From CAYOVG01 sp964407285 (lineage in GTDB: Bacteria > Desulfobacterota > Syntrophobacteria > Syntrophobacterales > Syntrophobacteraceae), in assembly GCA_964407285.1 (NCBI GenBank), contig CAYOVG010000196.1, forward strand, positions 1 through 12,946: 12,946 bases of DNA. The letters are read 5' to 3'. A program made the translations under genes and the position numbers. Under the pieces are notes generated by a model. It ran no database searches. It was not told the origin of the DNA and worked only from the letters and a program-made list of their open reading frames with translations. Numbering within the stretch: the first letter of the stretch is position 1; each line of letters begins with the position of its first letter. Positions 1 to 7,941 of this stretch are shown here, one piece after another.

Positions 1-3000
1 ATGGACGGCCGGCCCGTGCAGGTGGTCTCTCCGGCCCGGGGTTCCGAAATACCTCTGCGGATAATGGATATGCGGTCGCCGGGGCCGGACGGGAAGCACG
101 CGGAAGTGCGAAGGCTTGCCGCCGAGGATGCGCAGCGCTCCTTCGACCTGGAGCGGGGCCCGCTCGTACGGACCACTTTGCTGTGCCTGGGGGAGGACGA
201 GCATGTGCTGCTCCTGGCGATGCACCATATCGTCTCCGACGGCTGGTCCATGGGAGTCTTCGTTAGGGAATTGATGGCGCTCTACGGGGCTTTCTCGGAG
301 GGAGCGCCTTCGCCCCTGCCGGAGCTTCCCATCCAGTATGCCGATTTTTCCTTCTGGCAGCGCGACTGGTTCAAGGGAGAGGTGCTGGAGGAGCACATAG
401 ACTACTGGAAACGGCAACTGGAGGGAGCGCCCCCGGTACTGGAGCTTCCGACCGACCGGCCCCGTCCCGCCGTCCAGACATTTCGCGGCGGACTGCACTT
501 TTTCGATATCGATCGGGAATCGGCGGACCAATTGAACGGTTTCAGCCGGCAATGCGGCGGAACGCTTTTCATGACGCTTCTGGCGGCGTTTTCGGTTCTC
601 CTGTCCCGCTACAGCGGCCAGAGGGACATCGTGGTGGGCTCCCCCATCGCCAACCGCAACCGGAGCGAGACGGAGTCGCTCATCGGGTTTTTCGTGAACA
701 CCCTGGTGCTTCGCACCGACCTGTCCGGAAACCCGAGCTTCCGGGAGTTGCTGGACCGCGTGAGGCAGACGGCCCTGGATGCCTACGCCCACCAGGACAT
801 GCCTTTCGAGCGTCTGGTGGAGGAGCTTCAGCCCGAGCGGAACCTCAGCCATACCCCCCTCTTCCAGGTGATGTTCATCCTGCAGAACACGCCCATGGAG
901 ACGCTCGAACTTCCCGGCCTCGCCATTGCGCCTTTCGAGGTGGAGCACCTGACGGCGAAGTTCGATCTGACGCTCTCCCTGGAGGAAACGGATCGGGAAG
1001 GGCTGGGAGGGACGCTGGAATACAACACCGACCTGTTCGATGCGGGTACGATCGAGCGGATGTCGGAGCACTTCCGTGTGCTGCTGGAGGGGATGGTTTC
1101 GGCCCCCGGGCGCAGCGTGTGGGAGGCCCCGATGCTCACGGACGCGGAGCGGAGACGGTTGCTGGTGGAGTGGAACGACACCGCCGCGGGGGACGGGGGG
1201 CGCGAGTGCATCCACCGCCTGTTCGAGTCGCGGGCGGCGCGGGACCCGGATGCGCAGGCGCTGGTGTGGGGAAATGAGCGGCTGAGCTATGGGGAACTCG
1301 ACAGCCGGGCCAACCGTCTGGCCCGCTACCTGGTCTCCTTGGGGGTGGGGCCGGACGTGCTGGTGGGGGTGTGCATGGAGCGCTGCCCGGACATGATCGT
1401 CTCGCTCCTGGGGGTGCTCAAGGCGGGAGGCGCGTACGTGCCCATGGACCCGGCCTATCCGGCGGAGCGGCTCGCCTTCACCCTGGAGGATGCGCGGGTG
1501 AGGGTGCTGCTCACGCAGGAGAGCCTTGCCGCGGCGCTTCCGGATACGGGCGCACGGGTGGTGCTCCTGGACGGGGACCGGGAAGCGATCGAGCGGGAGA
1601 GCGGGTCCTCTCCGGGGGTGCGGGTCTTCCCTTGGAACCTCGCCTACGTGCTCTACACGTCCGGTTCGACCGGCAGGCCCAAGGGGGTGGCCATCGAGCA
1701 CCGCGGTCCCGCGGCACTCGTGCGCTGGGCGATGGGGGTGTTCAGTCGCGAGGACCTGCGCGGGGTGCTGGCGTCGACCTCGATCTGCTTCGATCTGTCC
1801 GTCTACGAGATCTTCCTCACGCTGGCGGCGGGGGGCAAGATCGTGCTGGCGCAAAACGCGCTGGAGTTGCCCCGGATTCCTGCCCGCGACGAGGTAAGCC
1901 TGATCAACACGGTGCCTTCGGCAATGGACCAGTTGGTGCGATCGGGCGGGACGCCCGCATCGGTCCGGATCGTCAACCTGGCCGGGGAGCCGCTCCTGGG
2001 CGGTCTGGTGGACGGCATCTACGGGCTGGGCCACATCGAGAAGGTCTACGATCTCTACGGCCCCTCGGAGGACACGACCTACTCGACCTTCACGCTTCGC
2101 CGGGCGGGAGGTCCCAAGACCATCGGCCGTCCCATATCCGACACTCAGGCCTACATACTCGACGAGCACATGGAGCCGGTCCCGGTGGGAGTCGTGGGGG
2201 AGTTGCACCTTGGAGGCGAGGGGCTGGCCCGGGGCTACCTCAACCGTCCCGGCCTCACGGCGGAGAAGTTCATCCCCAACCCGTTTGCCGCCGAATCCGG
2301 GGGCGGCGGTGGAGGCAAGGGCAGCGTGGGCTCGCGCCTCTACAAGACGGGGGACCTCGCCCGCTACCTGCCCGACGGCAACATCGACTTTCTGGGCCGG
2401 CGCGACCACCAGGTGAAGATCCGGGGATTTCGCATCGAACTGGGAGAGATCGAGACGGTGCTGGCGCGCCATCCGGGGGTGCGGGAGGCCGTGGTGCTGG
2501 CCAGGGAGGACCATCCCAGAGAACGGCGACTGGTGGGCTACGTGTCCTCCAGCGGACCGGACCTCTCCTCGACCGGGCTTCGAAGCTACCTCAAGGAGAA
2601 GCTCCCCGACTACATGGCGCCCTCCACCTTCGTGATGCTCGACGCGCTGCCCCTCACGCCCAACGGCAAGGTCGACCGAAAGGCCCTGCCCGCGCCTGGG
2701 CAGCAGCATGCGGAAGGCGGGTACGCGCCTCCGCGGACCCCGGTGGAGGAAGTCCTGGCCGGCATATGGGCCGATATCCTGGGGAGGGAGTCCATCGGCA
2801 TCCACGACGATTTCTTCGAACTCGGGGGGCATTCCCTGCTTGCCATCCAGGTGACTTCGAGAATTCGCGACGCTTTTTCCGTGGAGTTGCCGGTGAGGCG
2901 GCTGTTCGAAGCTCCCACCGTAGCCGAACTGGCTCTTCAGATCGAGACGGGGCGCCGGGGCGACCCCGGTCAGCCGCCGCCCCTCGTCCCGGTCCCGAGA

Positions 3001-6000
3001 GACGGAGACTTGCCGCTCTCCTTCGCGCAGGAGCGGCTGTGGTTTCTCGATCAACTGGAGGGAGGGAGCGCCGCTTACAATATGCCCGCAGCCCTGCGGC
3101 TGAGCGGCCCGCTGCGGGTGGATGCGCTCAAGCGCGGCTTCAACGAGATCGTGCGCCGGCACGAAGCGTTGCGGACCACGTTCCCCACCGTGGGCGGGAG
3201 ACCCCGGCAGGTGATAGCGCCTTCGCTCGACGTGCCGCTCGATGTGGTGGATTTGCGGGGACGGGGTTCATCGGGAGACGGCGAAAGCCGCGAGGACCGA
3301 CCGGGCGAGCGGGCCTCGATTCTCGATCGCGCGCGGCGGATTGCCGCCGGGGAAGCCCGCCGCCCCTTCGACCTGACGACCGGCCCCCTGCTGCGGTTGA
3401 CCCTGTTGCATCTCGCCCCCGACGATCACGTGCTGCTCGCGACCATGCACCACATCATCTCCGACGGCTGGTCCATCGGGGTGTTCGCCCGGGAACTGTC
3501 CGTCCTCTACGAAGCTTTTTGTGCGGGACCCACCCCTTCCTCGTTGTCCGTGCACCCGTCGTCTGCTTCCCTTCCCTCGCCCTCGCCGTTGCCCGAACTG
3601 ACCGTTCAGTACGCCGATTTCGCCCGGTGGCAAAACCAATGGTTGAAGGGGGAGGTGCTCGACGCCCACGCCGGGTACTGGAGGAGACAACTGGAGGGAA
3701 TCCCGTCGGTGCTGGAGTTGCCGACCGACAGGCCGCGACCTCCCGTGCAGAGTTTCCAGGGCAGGGCGTGTCATTTCGCCGTGCCGGCGGATGTCGTGAG
3801 CGGACTCAAAGCCCTCAGCCGGCAATGCGGCGGAACGCTTTTCATGACGCTTCTGGCGGCGTTTTCGGTTCTCCTGTCCCGCTACAGCGGCCAGAGGGAC
3901 ATCGTGGTGGGCTCCCCCATCGCCAACCGCAACCGGAGCGAGACGGAGTCGCTCATCGGGTTTTTCGTGAACACCCTGGTGCTTCGCACCGACCTGTCCG
4001 GAAACCCGAGCTTCCGGGAGTTGCTGGACCGCGTGAGGCAGACGGCCCTGGATGCCTACGCCCACCAGGACATGCCTTTCGAGCGTCTGGTGGAGGAGCT
4101 TCAGCCCGAGCGGAACCTCAGCCATACCCCCCTCTTCCAGGTGATGTTCATCCTGCAGAACACGCCCATGGAGACGCTCGAACTTCCCGGCCTCGCCATT
4201 GCGCCTTTCGAGGTGGAGCACCTGACGGCGAAGTTCGATCTGACGCTCTCCCTGGAGGAAACGGATCGGGAAGGGCTGGGAGGGACGCTGGAATACAACA
4301 CCGACCTGTTCGATGCGGGTACGATCGAGCGGATGTCGGAGCACTTCCGTGTGCTGCTGGAGGGGATGGTTTCGGCCCCCGGGCGCAGCGTGTGGGAGGC
4401 CCCGATGCTCACGGACGCGGAGCGGAGACGGTTGCTGGTGGAGTGGAACGACACCGCCGCGGGGGACGGGGGGCGCGAGTGCATCCACCGCCTGTTCGAG
4501 TCGCGGGCGGCGCGGGACCCGGATGCGCAGGCGCTGGTGTGGGGAAATGAGCGGCTGAGCTATGGGGAACTCGACAGCCGGGCCAACCGTCTGGCCCGCT
4601 ACCTGGTCTCCTTGGGGGTGGGGCCGGACGTGCTGGTGGGGGTGTGCATGGAGCGCTGCCCGGACATGATCGTCTCGCTCCTGGGGGTGCTCAAGGCGGG
4701 AGGCGCGTACGTGCCCATGGACCCGGCCTATCCGGCGGAGCGGCTCGCCTTCACCCTGGAGGATGCGCGGGTGAGGGTGCTGCTCACGCAGGAGAGCCTT
4801 GCCGCGGCGCTTCCGGATACGGGCGCACGGGTGGTGCTCCTGGACGGGGACCGGGAAGCGATCGAGCGGGAGAGCGGGTCCTCTCCGGGGGTGCGGGTCT
4901 TCCCTTGGAACCTCGCCTACGTGCTCTACACGTCCGGTTCGACCGGCAGGCCCAAGGGGGTGGCCATCGAGCACCGCGGTCCCGCGGCACTCGTGCGCTG
5001 GGCGATGGGGGTGTTCAGTCGCGAGGACCTGCGCGGGGTGCTGGCGTCGACCTCGATCTGCTTCGATCTGTCCGTCTACGAGATCTTCCTCACGCTGGCG
5101 GCGGGGGGCAAGATCGTGCTGGCGCAAAACGCGCTGGAGTTGCCCCGGATTCCTGCCCGCGACGAGGTAAGCCTGATCAACACGGTGCCTTCGGCAATGG
5201 ACCAGTTGGTGCGATCGGGCGGGACGCCCGCATCGGTCCGGATCGTCAACCTGGCCGGGGAGCCGCTCCTGGGCGGTCTGGTGGACGGCATCTACGGGCT
5301 GGGCCACATCGAGAAGGTCTACGATCTCTACGGCCCCTCGGAGGACACGACCTACTCGACCTTCACGCTTCGCCGGGCGGGAGGTCCCAAGACCATCGGC
5401 CGTCCCATATCCGACACTCAGGCCTACATACTCGACGAGCACATGGAGCCGGTCCCGGTGGGAGTCGTGGGGGAGTTGCACCTTGGAGGCGAGGGGCTGG
5501 CCCGGGGCTACCTCAACCGTCCCGGCCTCACGGCGGAGAAGTTCATCCCCAACCCGTTTGCCGCCGAATCCGGGGGCGGCGGTGGAGGCAAGGGCAGCGT
5601 GGGCTCGCGCCTCTACAAGACGGGGGACCTCGCCCGCTACCTGCCCGACGGCAACATCGACTTTCTGGGCCGGCGCGACCACCAGGTGAAGATCCGGGGA
5701 TTTCGCATCGAACTGGGAGAGATCGAGACGGTGCTGGCGCGCCATCCGGGGGTGCGGGAGGCCGTGGTGCTGGCCAGGGAGGACCATCCCAGAGAACGGC
5801 GACTGGTGGGCTACGTGTCCTCCAGCGGACCGGACCTCTCCTCGACCGGGCTTCGAAGCTACCTCAAGGAGAAGCTCCCCGACTACATGGCGCCCTCCAC
5901 CTTCGTGATGCTCGACGCGCTGCCCCTCACGCCCAACGGCAAGGTCGACCGAAAGGCCCTGCCCGCGCCGGAACGGCGTCCCGCCTCCGCGGACGGCGGA

Positions 6001-7920
6001 TACGCGCCTCCGCGCACTCCCGCGGAGAAGACGCTTGCCGGCATATGGGGCGAAGTCCTGAGACTGGATCGAGTGGGCATTCACGACAACTTCTTCGAAT
6101 TGGGCGGGGATTCCATCATCAGCATTCAGATCGTTGCAAGGGCGTACCAGGCTGGTCTGCGAATCACTCCGAGGCAGGTCTTTCAGCACCAGACGGTCGC
6201 CGAACTGGCGGCAGCGGCGGGCGCGTCCGCGGCCGCGGCCGTAACGGCGGAGCAGGGTCCCGTCACGGGAGCGGTCCCGCTTACGCCCATTCAGCACTGG
6301 TTCTTCGAGCAGGAACGGCCCGACCCGCACCACTTCAACCAGTCGGTGTTCCTGGAAGTTCCGGCGGACCTGGAGCCGGAGTCGGCTGCGAGGGCCGTGC
6401 GGGCGCTTGTGGCGCATCACGATGCGTTGCGGCTTCGTTTCAAGCGCCGGGATAGTTCTTCGGGGCACTGGTCCTGGTCCCAGGAAATTGCGGGGCCGGA
6501 TGAAACGGTGGAACTGAGGGTGGAAGACCTTACCCATGTAGAAGACATCGATGCGCAGCGGTCCATCATCGAAGCTATTGCCGCCGAACTCCAGGCAGGC
6601 CTTGACCTGGAGCGTGGACCGCTGGCGCGCGCCGCCCTTTTCAGGGCCGGAATGGACTGCCCCGCGCGGCTTCTCCTGGTCGTCCACCATCTGGCCGTGG
6701 ACGGGGTTTCCTGGCGGGTGCTGCTCGAAGATCTGCAAACGGCCTGTTTGCAGTCGAGTCGGGGCGAGGAGGTTTCGCTTCCGCCGAAGACGACATCCTT
6801 CAAGGAGTGGGCGGAACGCCTGGCCGAATATGCCGGCGCCGGACGTTGCGACTCCGGCCCTGGTGATTCCGACCGCGTCGGCTCCGACCGCGTCGGTTCA
6901 GGGGAGCTTCGGGAGGAACTGGAGTACTGGCTGGAGAACTCCCGGAGAGAGGGCGCGTTCCTGCCGCCGGACGCCGGTCCGGCGCCGGAGGCATATGCGC
7001 CGGGCGGCCGGGAGGGCCTGAACACCGTGGGATCGACGGCTCGCGTGTCGGTTTCGCTGGAAAGGGACTATACGGACGCCCTGCTGCACGAAGTTCCCGA
7101 TGCCTTCAACACCTTGATAAACGATGCGCTGCTCACGGCCCTGGCGCGGGCTTTCGGTCGAGTGACCGGAAGGCCGTCCCTGCTGGTGGACCTGGAAGGG
7201 CACGGCCGGGAAGAGCTCTTCGATGGTGTGGACGTGTCGCGCACGGTCGGGTGGTTCACGACCATCTATCCCGTGTTCCTGGACCTGGAGGCCGGTTCTC
7301 CGCATTCCGGCTCCGGCAGTGTCGCCGGTAGCGCCAATGGCGGCGGAGCGTGCGTGAGCGGGATGGACTCCATGGGAGATCCCGTGGAATCCCTCAAGAG
7401 GATCAAGGAGCAGTTGCGCCGGATTCCCAATCGGGGCATCGGCTACGGGTTGTTGCGCTATCTGAGCCGGGACGACGCGGTACGCGCCCGCCTTGCGGAC
7501 GGTCCGGGGCCGCGGGTGGTCTTCAACTATCTTGGCCGGCTGGATCAGGCATTGTCCGGGCCGGTTGTTCTCGGGCTTGCGAAGGAGTCGACGGGACCGG
7601 TTCAGAGCCCCCGAGGGCTGCGGGCTCACCAGGTCGAGATCAACTGCTCCGTGATTGCGGGCAGTTTCCGGGCGGACTGGCTGTACAGCAGGAACATCCA
7701 CCGGGAGGAAACGGTCGGGCGCCTGGCCCGCGCTTTCGTGGAGGAAATGGAGTCCCTCGTCGACCGCTGCCGTTCGATAGGGGCGGGAGGCTACACTCCG
7801 TCCGATTTTCCGGATGTGGACCTGGACCAGGATGCTCTGGACCGGATCGTTTTCGGGATGGGACTGGGCGGCGGAATGGATGGCGACGACGGGGATGGGA
7901 TGGGTGGTGATGAGGAATAA
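1..7920 (+). CDS. Non-ribosomal peptide synthetase, [C]-A-T-C-A-T-E, 5' partial
   Basis: Cytoplasmic multimodular NRPS adding two amino acids. The frame is open at base 1 and begins inside a condensation domain (residue 1 aligns with V1064 of the second C domain), so the first Met is internal and the true start is upstream. Seen: C1 (partial) with HHIVSDG 75-81; A1 with TSGSTGRPKG 553-562, RGFRIELGEIE 808-818 and NGKVDR K890; T1 with LGGHSLL, pantetheine Ser945; C2 (LCL-like SFAQERLWF 1007-1015, HHIISDG 1150-1156); A2, identical to A1; T2 with LGGDSII, Ser2038; E domain with HHLAVDGVSW 2229-2238, EGHGRE 2399-2404 and VFNYLGR 2507-2513. The GGDS carrier motif is typical ahead of E domains. Pocket residues of both A domains read D598 L599 Y602 N636 N659 A661 L685 T693 Y694 K890 (+1091 for A2), a code I recall for Ala. 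All catalytic motifs look intact. The C-terminal TPSDFP segment and Gly/Asp-rich tail may dock to the next protein. Inferred action: L-Ala, then Ala epimerised to D-Ala. Confidence 0.96.
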   Translation: MDGRPVQVVSPARGSEIPLRIMDMRSPGPDGKHAEVRRLAAEDAQRSFDLERGPLVRTTLLCLGEDEHVLLLAMHHIVSDGWSMGVFVRELMALYGAFSEGAPSPLPELPIQYADFSFWQRDWFKGEVLEEHIDYWKRQLEGAPPVLELPTDRPRPAVQTFRGGLHFFDIDRESADQLNGFSRQCGGTLFMTLLAAFSVLLSRYSGQRDIVVGSPIANRNRSETESLIGFFVNTLVLRTDLSGNPSFRELLDRVRQTALDAYAHQDMPFERLVEELQPERNLSHTPLFQVMFILQNTPMETLELPGLAIAPFEVEHLTAKFDLTLSLEETDREGLGGTLEYNTDLFDAGTIERMSEHFRVLLEGMVSAPGRSVWEAPMLTDAERRRLLVEWNDTAAGDGGRECIHRLFESRAARDPDAQALVWGNERLSYGELDSRANRLARYLVSLGVGPDVLVGVCMERCPDMIVSLLGVLKAGGAYVPMDPAYPAERLAFTLEDARVRVLLTQESLAAALPDTGARVVLLDGDREAIERESGSSPGVRVFPWNLAYVLYTSGSTGRPKGVAIEHRGPAALVRWAMGVFSREDLRGVLASTSICFDLSVYEIFLTLAAGGKIVLAQNALELPRIPARDEVSLINTVPSAMDQLVRSGGTPASVRIVNLAGEPLLGGLVDGIYGLGHIEKVYDLYGPSEDTTYSTFTLRRAGGPKTIGRPISDTQAYILDEHMEPVPVGVVGELHLGGEGLARGYLNRPGLTAEKFIPNPFAAESGGGGGGKGSVGSRLYKTGDLARYLPDGNIDFLGRRDHQVKIRGFRIELGEIETVLARHPGVREAVVLAREDHPRERRLVGYVSSSGPDLSSTGLRSYLKEKLPDYMAPSTFVMLDALPLTPNGKVDRKALPAPGQQHAEGGYAPPRTPVEEVLAGIWADILGRESIGIHDDFFELGGHSLLAIQVTSRIRDAFSVELPVRRLFEAPTVAELALQIETGRRGDPGQPPPLVPVPRDGDLPLSFAQERLWFLDQLEGGSAAYNMPAALRLSGPLRVDALKRGFNEIVRRHEALRTTFPTVGGRPRQVIAPSLDVPLDVVDLRGRGSSGDGESREDRPGERASILDRARRIAAGEARRPFDLTTGPLLRLTLLHLAPDDHVLLATMHHIISDGWSIGVFARELSVLYEAFCAGPTPSSLSVHPSSASLPSPSPLPELTVQYADFARWQNQWLKGEVLDAHAGYWRRQLEGIPSVLELPTDRPRPPVQSFQGRACHFAVPADVVSGLKALSRQCGGTLFMTLLAAFSVLLSRYSGQRDIVVGSPIANRNRSETESLIGFFVNTLVLRTDLSGNPSFRELLDRVRQTALDAYAHQDMPFERLVEELQPERNLSHTPLFQVMFILQNTPMETLELPGLAIAPFEVEHLTAKFDLTLSLEETDREGLGGTLEYNTDLFDAGTIERMSEHFRVLLEGMVSAPGRSVWEAPMLTDAERRRLLVEWNDTAAGDGGRECIHRLFESRAARDPDAQALVWGNERLSYGELDSRANRLARYLVSLGVGPDVLVGVCMERCPDMIVSLLGVLKAGGAYVPMDPAYPAERLAFTLEDARVRVLLTQESLAAALPDTGARVVLLDGDREAIERESGSSPGVRVFPWNLAYVLYTSGSTGRPKGVAIEHRGPAALVRWAMGVFSREDLRGVLASTSICFDLSVYEIFLTLAAGGKIVLAQNALELPRIPARDEVSLINTVPSAMDQLVRSGGTPASVRIVNLAGEPLLGGLVDGIYGLGHIEKVYDLYGPSEDTTYSTFTLRRAGGPKTIGRPISDTQAYILDEHMEPVPVGVVGELHLGGEGLARGYLNRPGLTAEKFIPNPFAAESGGGGGGKGSVGSRLYKTGDLARYLPDGNIDFLGRRDHQVKIRGFRIELGEIETVLARHPGVREAVVLAREDHPRERRLVGYVSSSGPDLSSTGLRSYLKEKLPDYMAPSTFVMLDALPLTPNGKVDRKALPAPERRPASADGGYAPPRTPAEKTLAGIWGEVLRLDRVGIHDNFFELGGDSIISIQIVARAYQAGLRITPRQVFQHQTVAELAAAAGASAAAAVTAEQGPVTGAVPLTPIQHWFFEQERPDPHHFNQSVFLEVPADLEPESAARAVRALVAHHDALRLRFKRRDSSSGHWSWSQEIAGPDETVELRVEDLTHVEDIDAQRSIIEAIAAELQAGLDLERGPLARAALFRAGMDCPARLLLVVHHLAVDGVSWRVLLEDLQTACLQSSRGEEVSLPPKTTSFKEWAERLAEYAGAGRCDSGPGDSDRVGSDRVGSGELREELEYWLENSRREGAFLPPDAGPAPEAYAPGGREGLNTVGSTARVSVSLERDYTDALLHEVPDAFNTLINDALLTALARAFGRVTGRPSLLVDLEGHGREELFDGVDVSRTVGWFTTIYPVFLDLEAGSPHSGSGSVAGSANGGGACVSGMDSMGDPVESLKRIKEQLRRIPNRGIGYGLLRYLSRDDAVRARLADGPGPRVVFNYLGRLDQALSGPVVLGLAKESTGPVQSPRGLRAHQVEINCSVIAGSFRADWLYSRNIHREETVGRLARAFVEEMESLVDRCRSIGAGGYTPSDFPDVDLDQDALDRIVFGMGLGGGMDGDDGDGMGGDEE
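542..2696 (+). repeat. 2155-bp direct repeat, copy 1 (C-domain C-half plus A domain)
   Basis: Copy 1 of a long direct repeat within the NRPS gene; its partner lies 3273 bp downstream. By eye I found no mismatch, and translations of several overlapping frames are also identical, which constrains the third codon positions. Identity stops abruptly: base 541 (t) versus 3814 (c) on the left, and 2697 (t) versus 5970 (g) on the right. In protein terms it spans residues 182-899, from about 100 residues after HHxxxDG of C1 to the A-T linker just after NGKVDRKALPAP. A second copy this exact next to diverged flanks implies a very recent duplication or gene conversion. Confidence 0.97.
3815..5969 (+). 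repeat. 2155-bp direct repeat, copy 2 (C-domain C-half plus A domain)
   Basis: Copy 2 of the intragenic repeat, residues 1273-1990, covering the C-terminal part of C2 and all of A2. The spacing of 3273 bp is a multiple of three, so recombination between copies stays in frame: deletion would remove one A-T-C unit, and unequal exchange would add one. The N-terminal half of C2 just upstream differs clearly from C1 (for example DGWSIGVFARELSVLYEAF versus DGWSMGVFVRELMALYGAF), and the T domains downstream differ too (GGHS versus GGDS). Only this block has been homogenised. Confidence 0.97.
6868..6897 (+). repeat. 15-bp tandem duplication in the E domain
   Basis: Two adjacent 15-base units (6868..6882 and 6883..6897) differ only in the last base and encode SDRVG twice (residues 2290-2299). 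They lie in a Gly/Ser/Asp-rich stretch between the HHxxxDGxSW half of the E domain and the next conserved helix (ELREELEYW). This looks like a replication-slippage expansion of a surface loop, with no sign that it disturbs the catalytic core. Confidence 0.85.
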
Positions 7921-7930
7921 CGGACGAGCG

Positions 7931-7935
7931 GGAGG
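7931..7935 (+). promoter_or_regulatory. Ribosome binding site of the C-T-TE gene
   Basis: GGAGG ends 6 nt before the ATG at 7942, an ideal Shine-Dalgarno spacing. It supports 7942 as the start. An ATG at 7938 is in another frame and too close to the motif. The 21-nt gap after the upstream stop has no room for a promoter, so the two NRPS genes are co-transcribed. Confidence 0.8.
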
Positions 7936-7941
7936 GGATGG

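Noticed and set aside
1..3. ATG at base 1 as a real NRPS start
   Set aside because: The protein begins about 60 residues inside a C domain, with the SFAQERLWF-type region missing. The codon aligns with an internal position (V1064) of the second C domain.
1371..4550. Long plus-strand open frame offset from the NRPS frame
   Set aside because: Gly/Ala/Arg-rich shadow translation with no recognisable motifs. The NRPS frame carries every catalytic motif. Its sister at 4644..6455 starts with the same sequence only because of the repeat.
542..5969. Repeat as a transposon or insertion-sequence pair
   Set aside because: The repeat is coding NRPS sequence in the same frame in both copies. No transposase, inverted terminal repeats or target duplications were seen at the boundaries.
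3268..6738. Open frame of 1156 codons on the minus strand
   Set aside because: It lies wholly antisense to the NRPS, its translation is Arg/His/Pro-rich without domain motifs, and long antisense frames are expected opposite GC-rich coding DNA.
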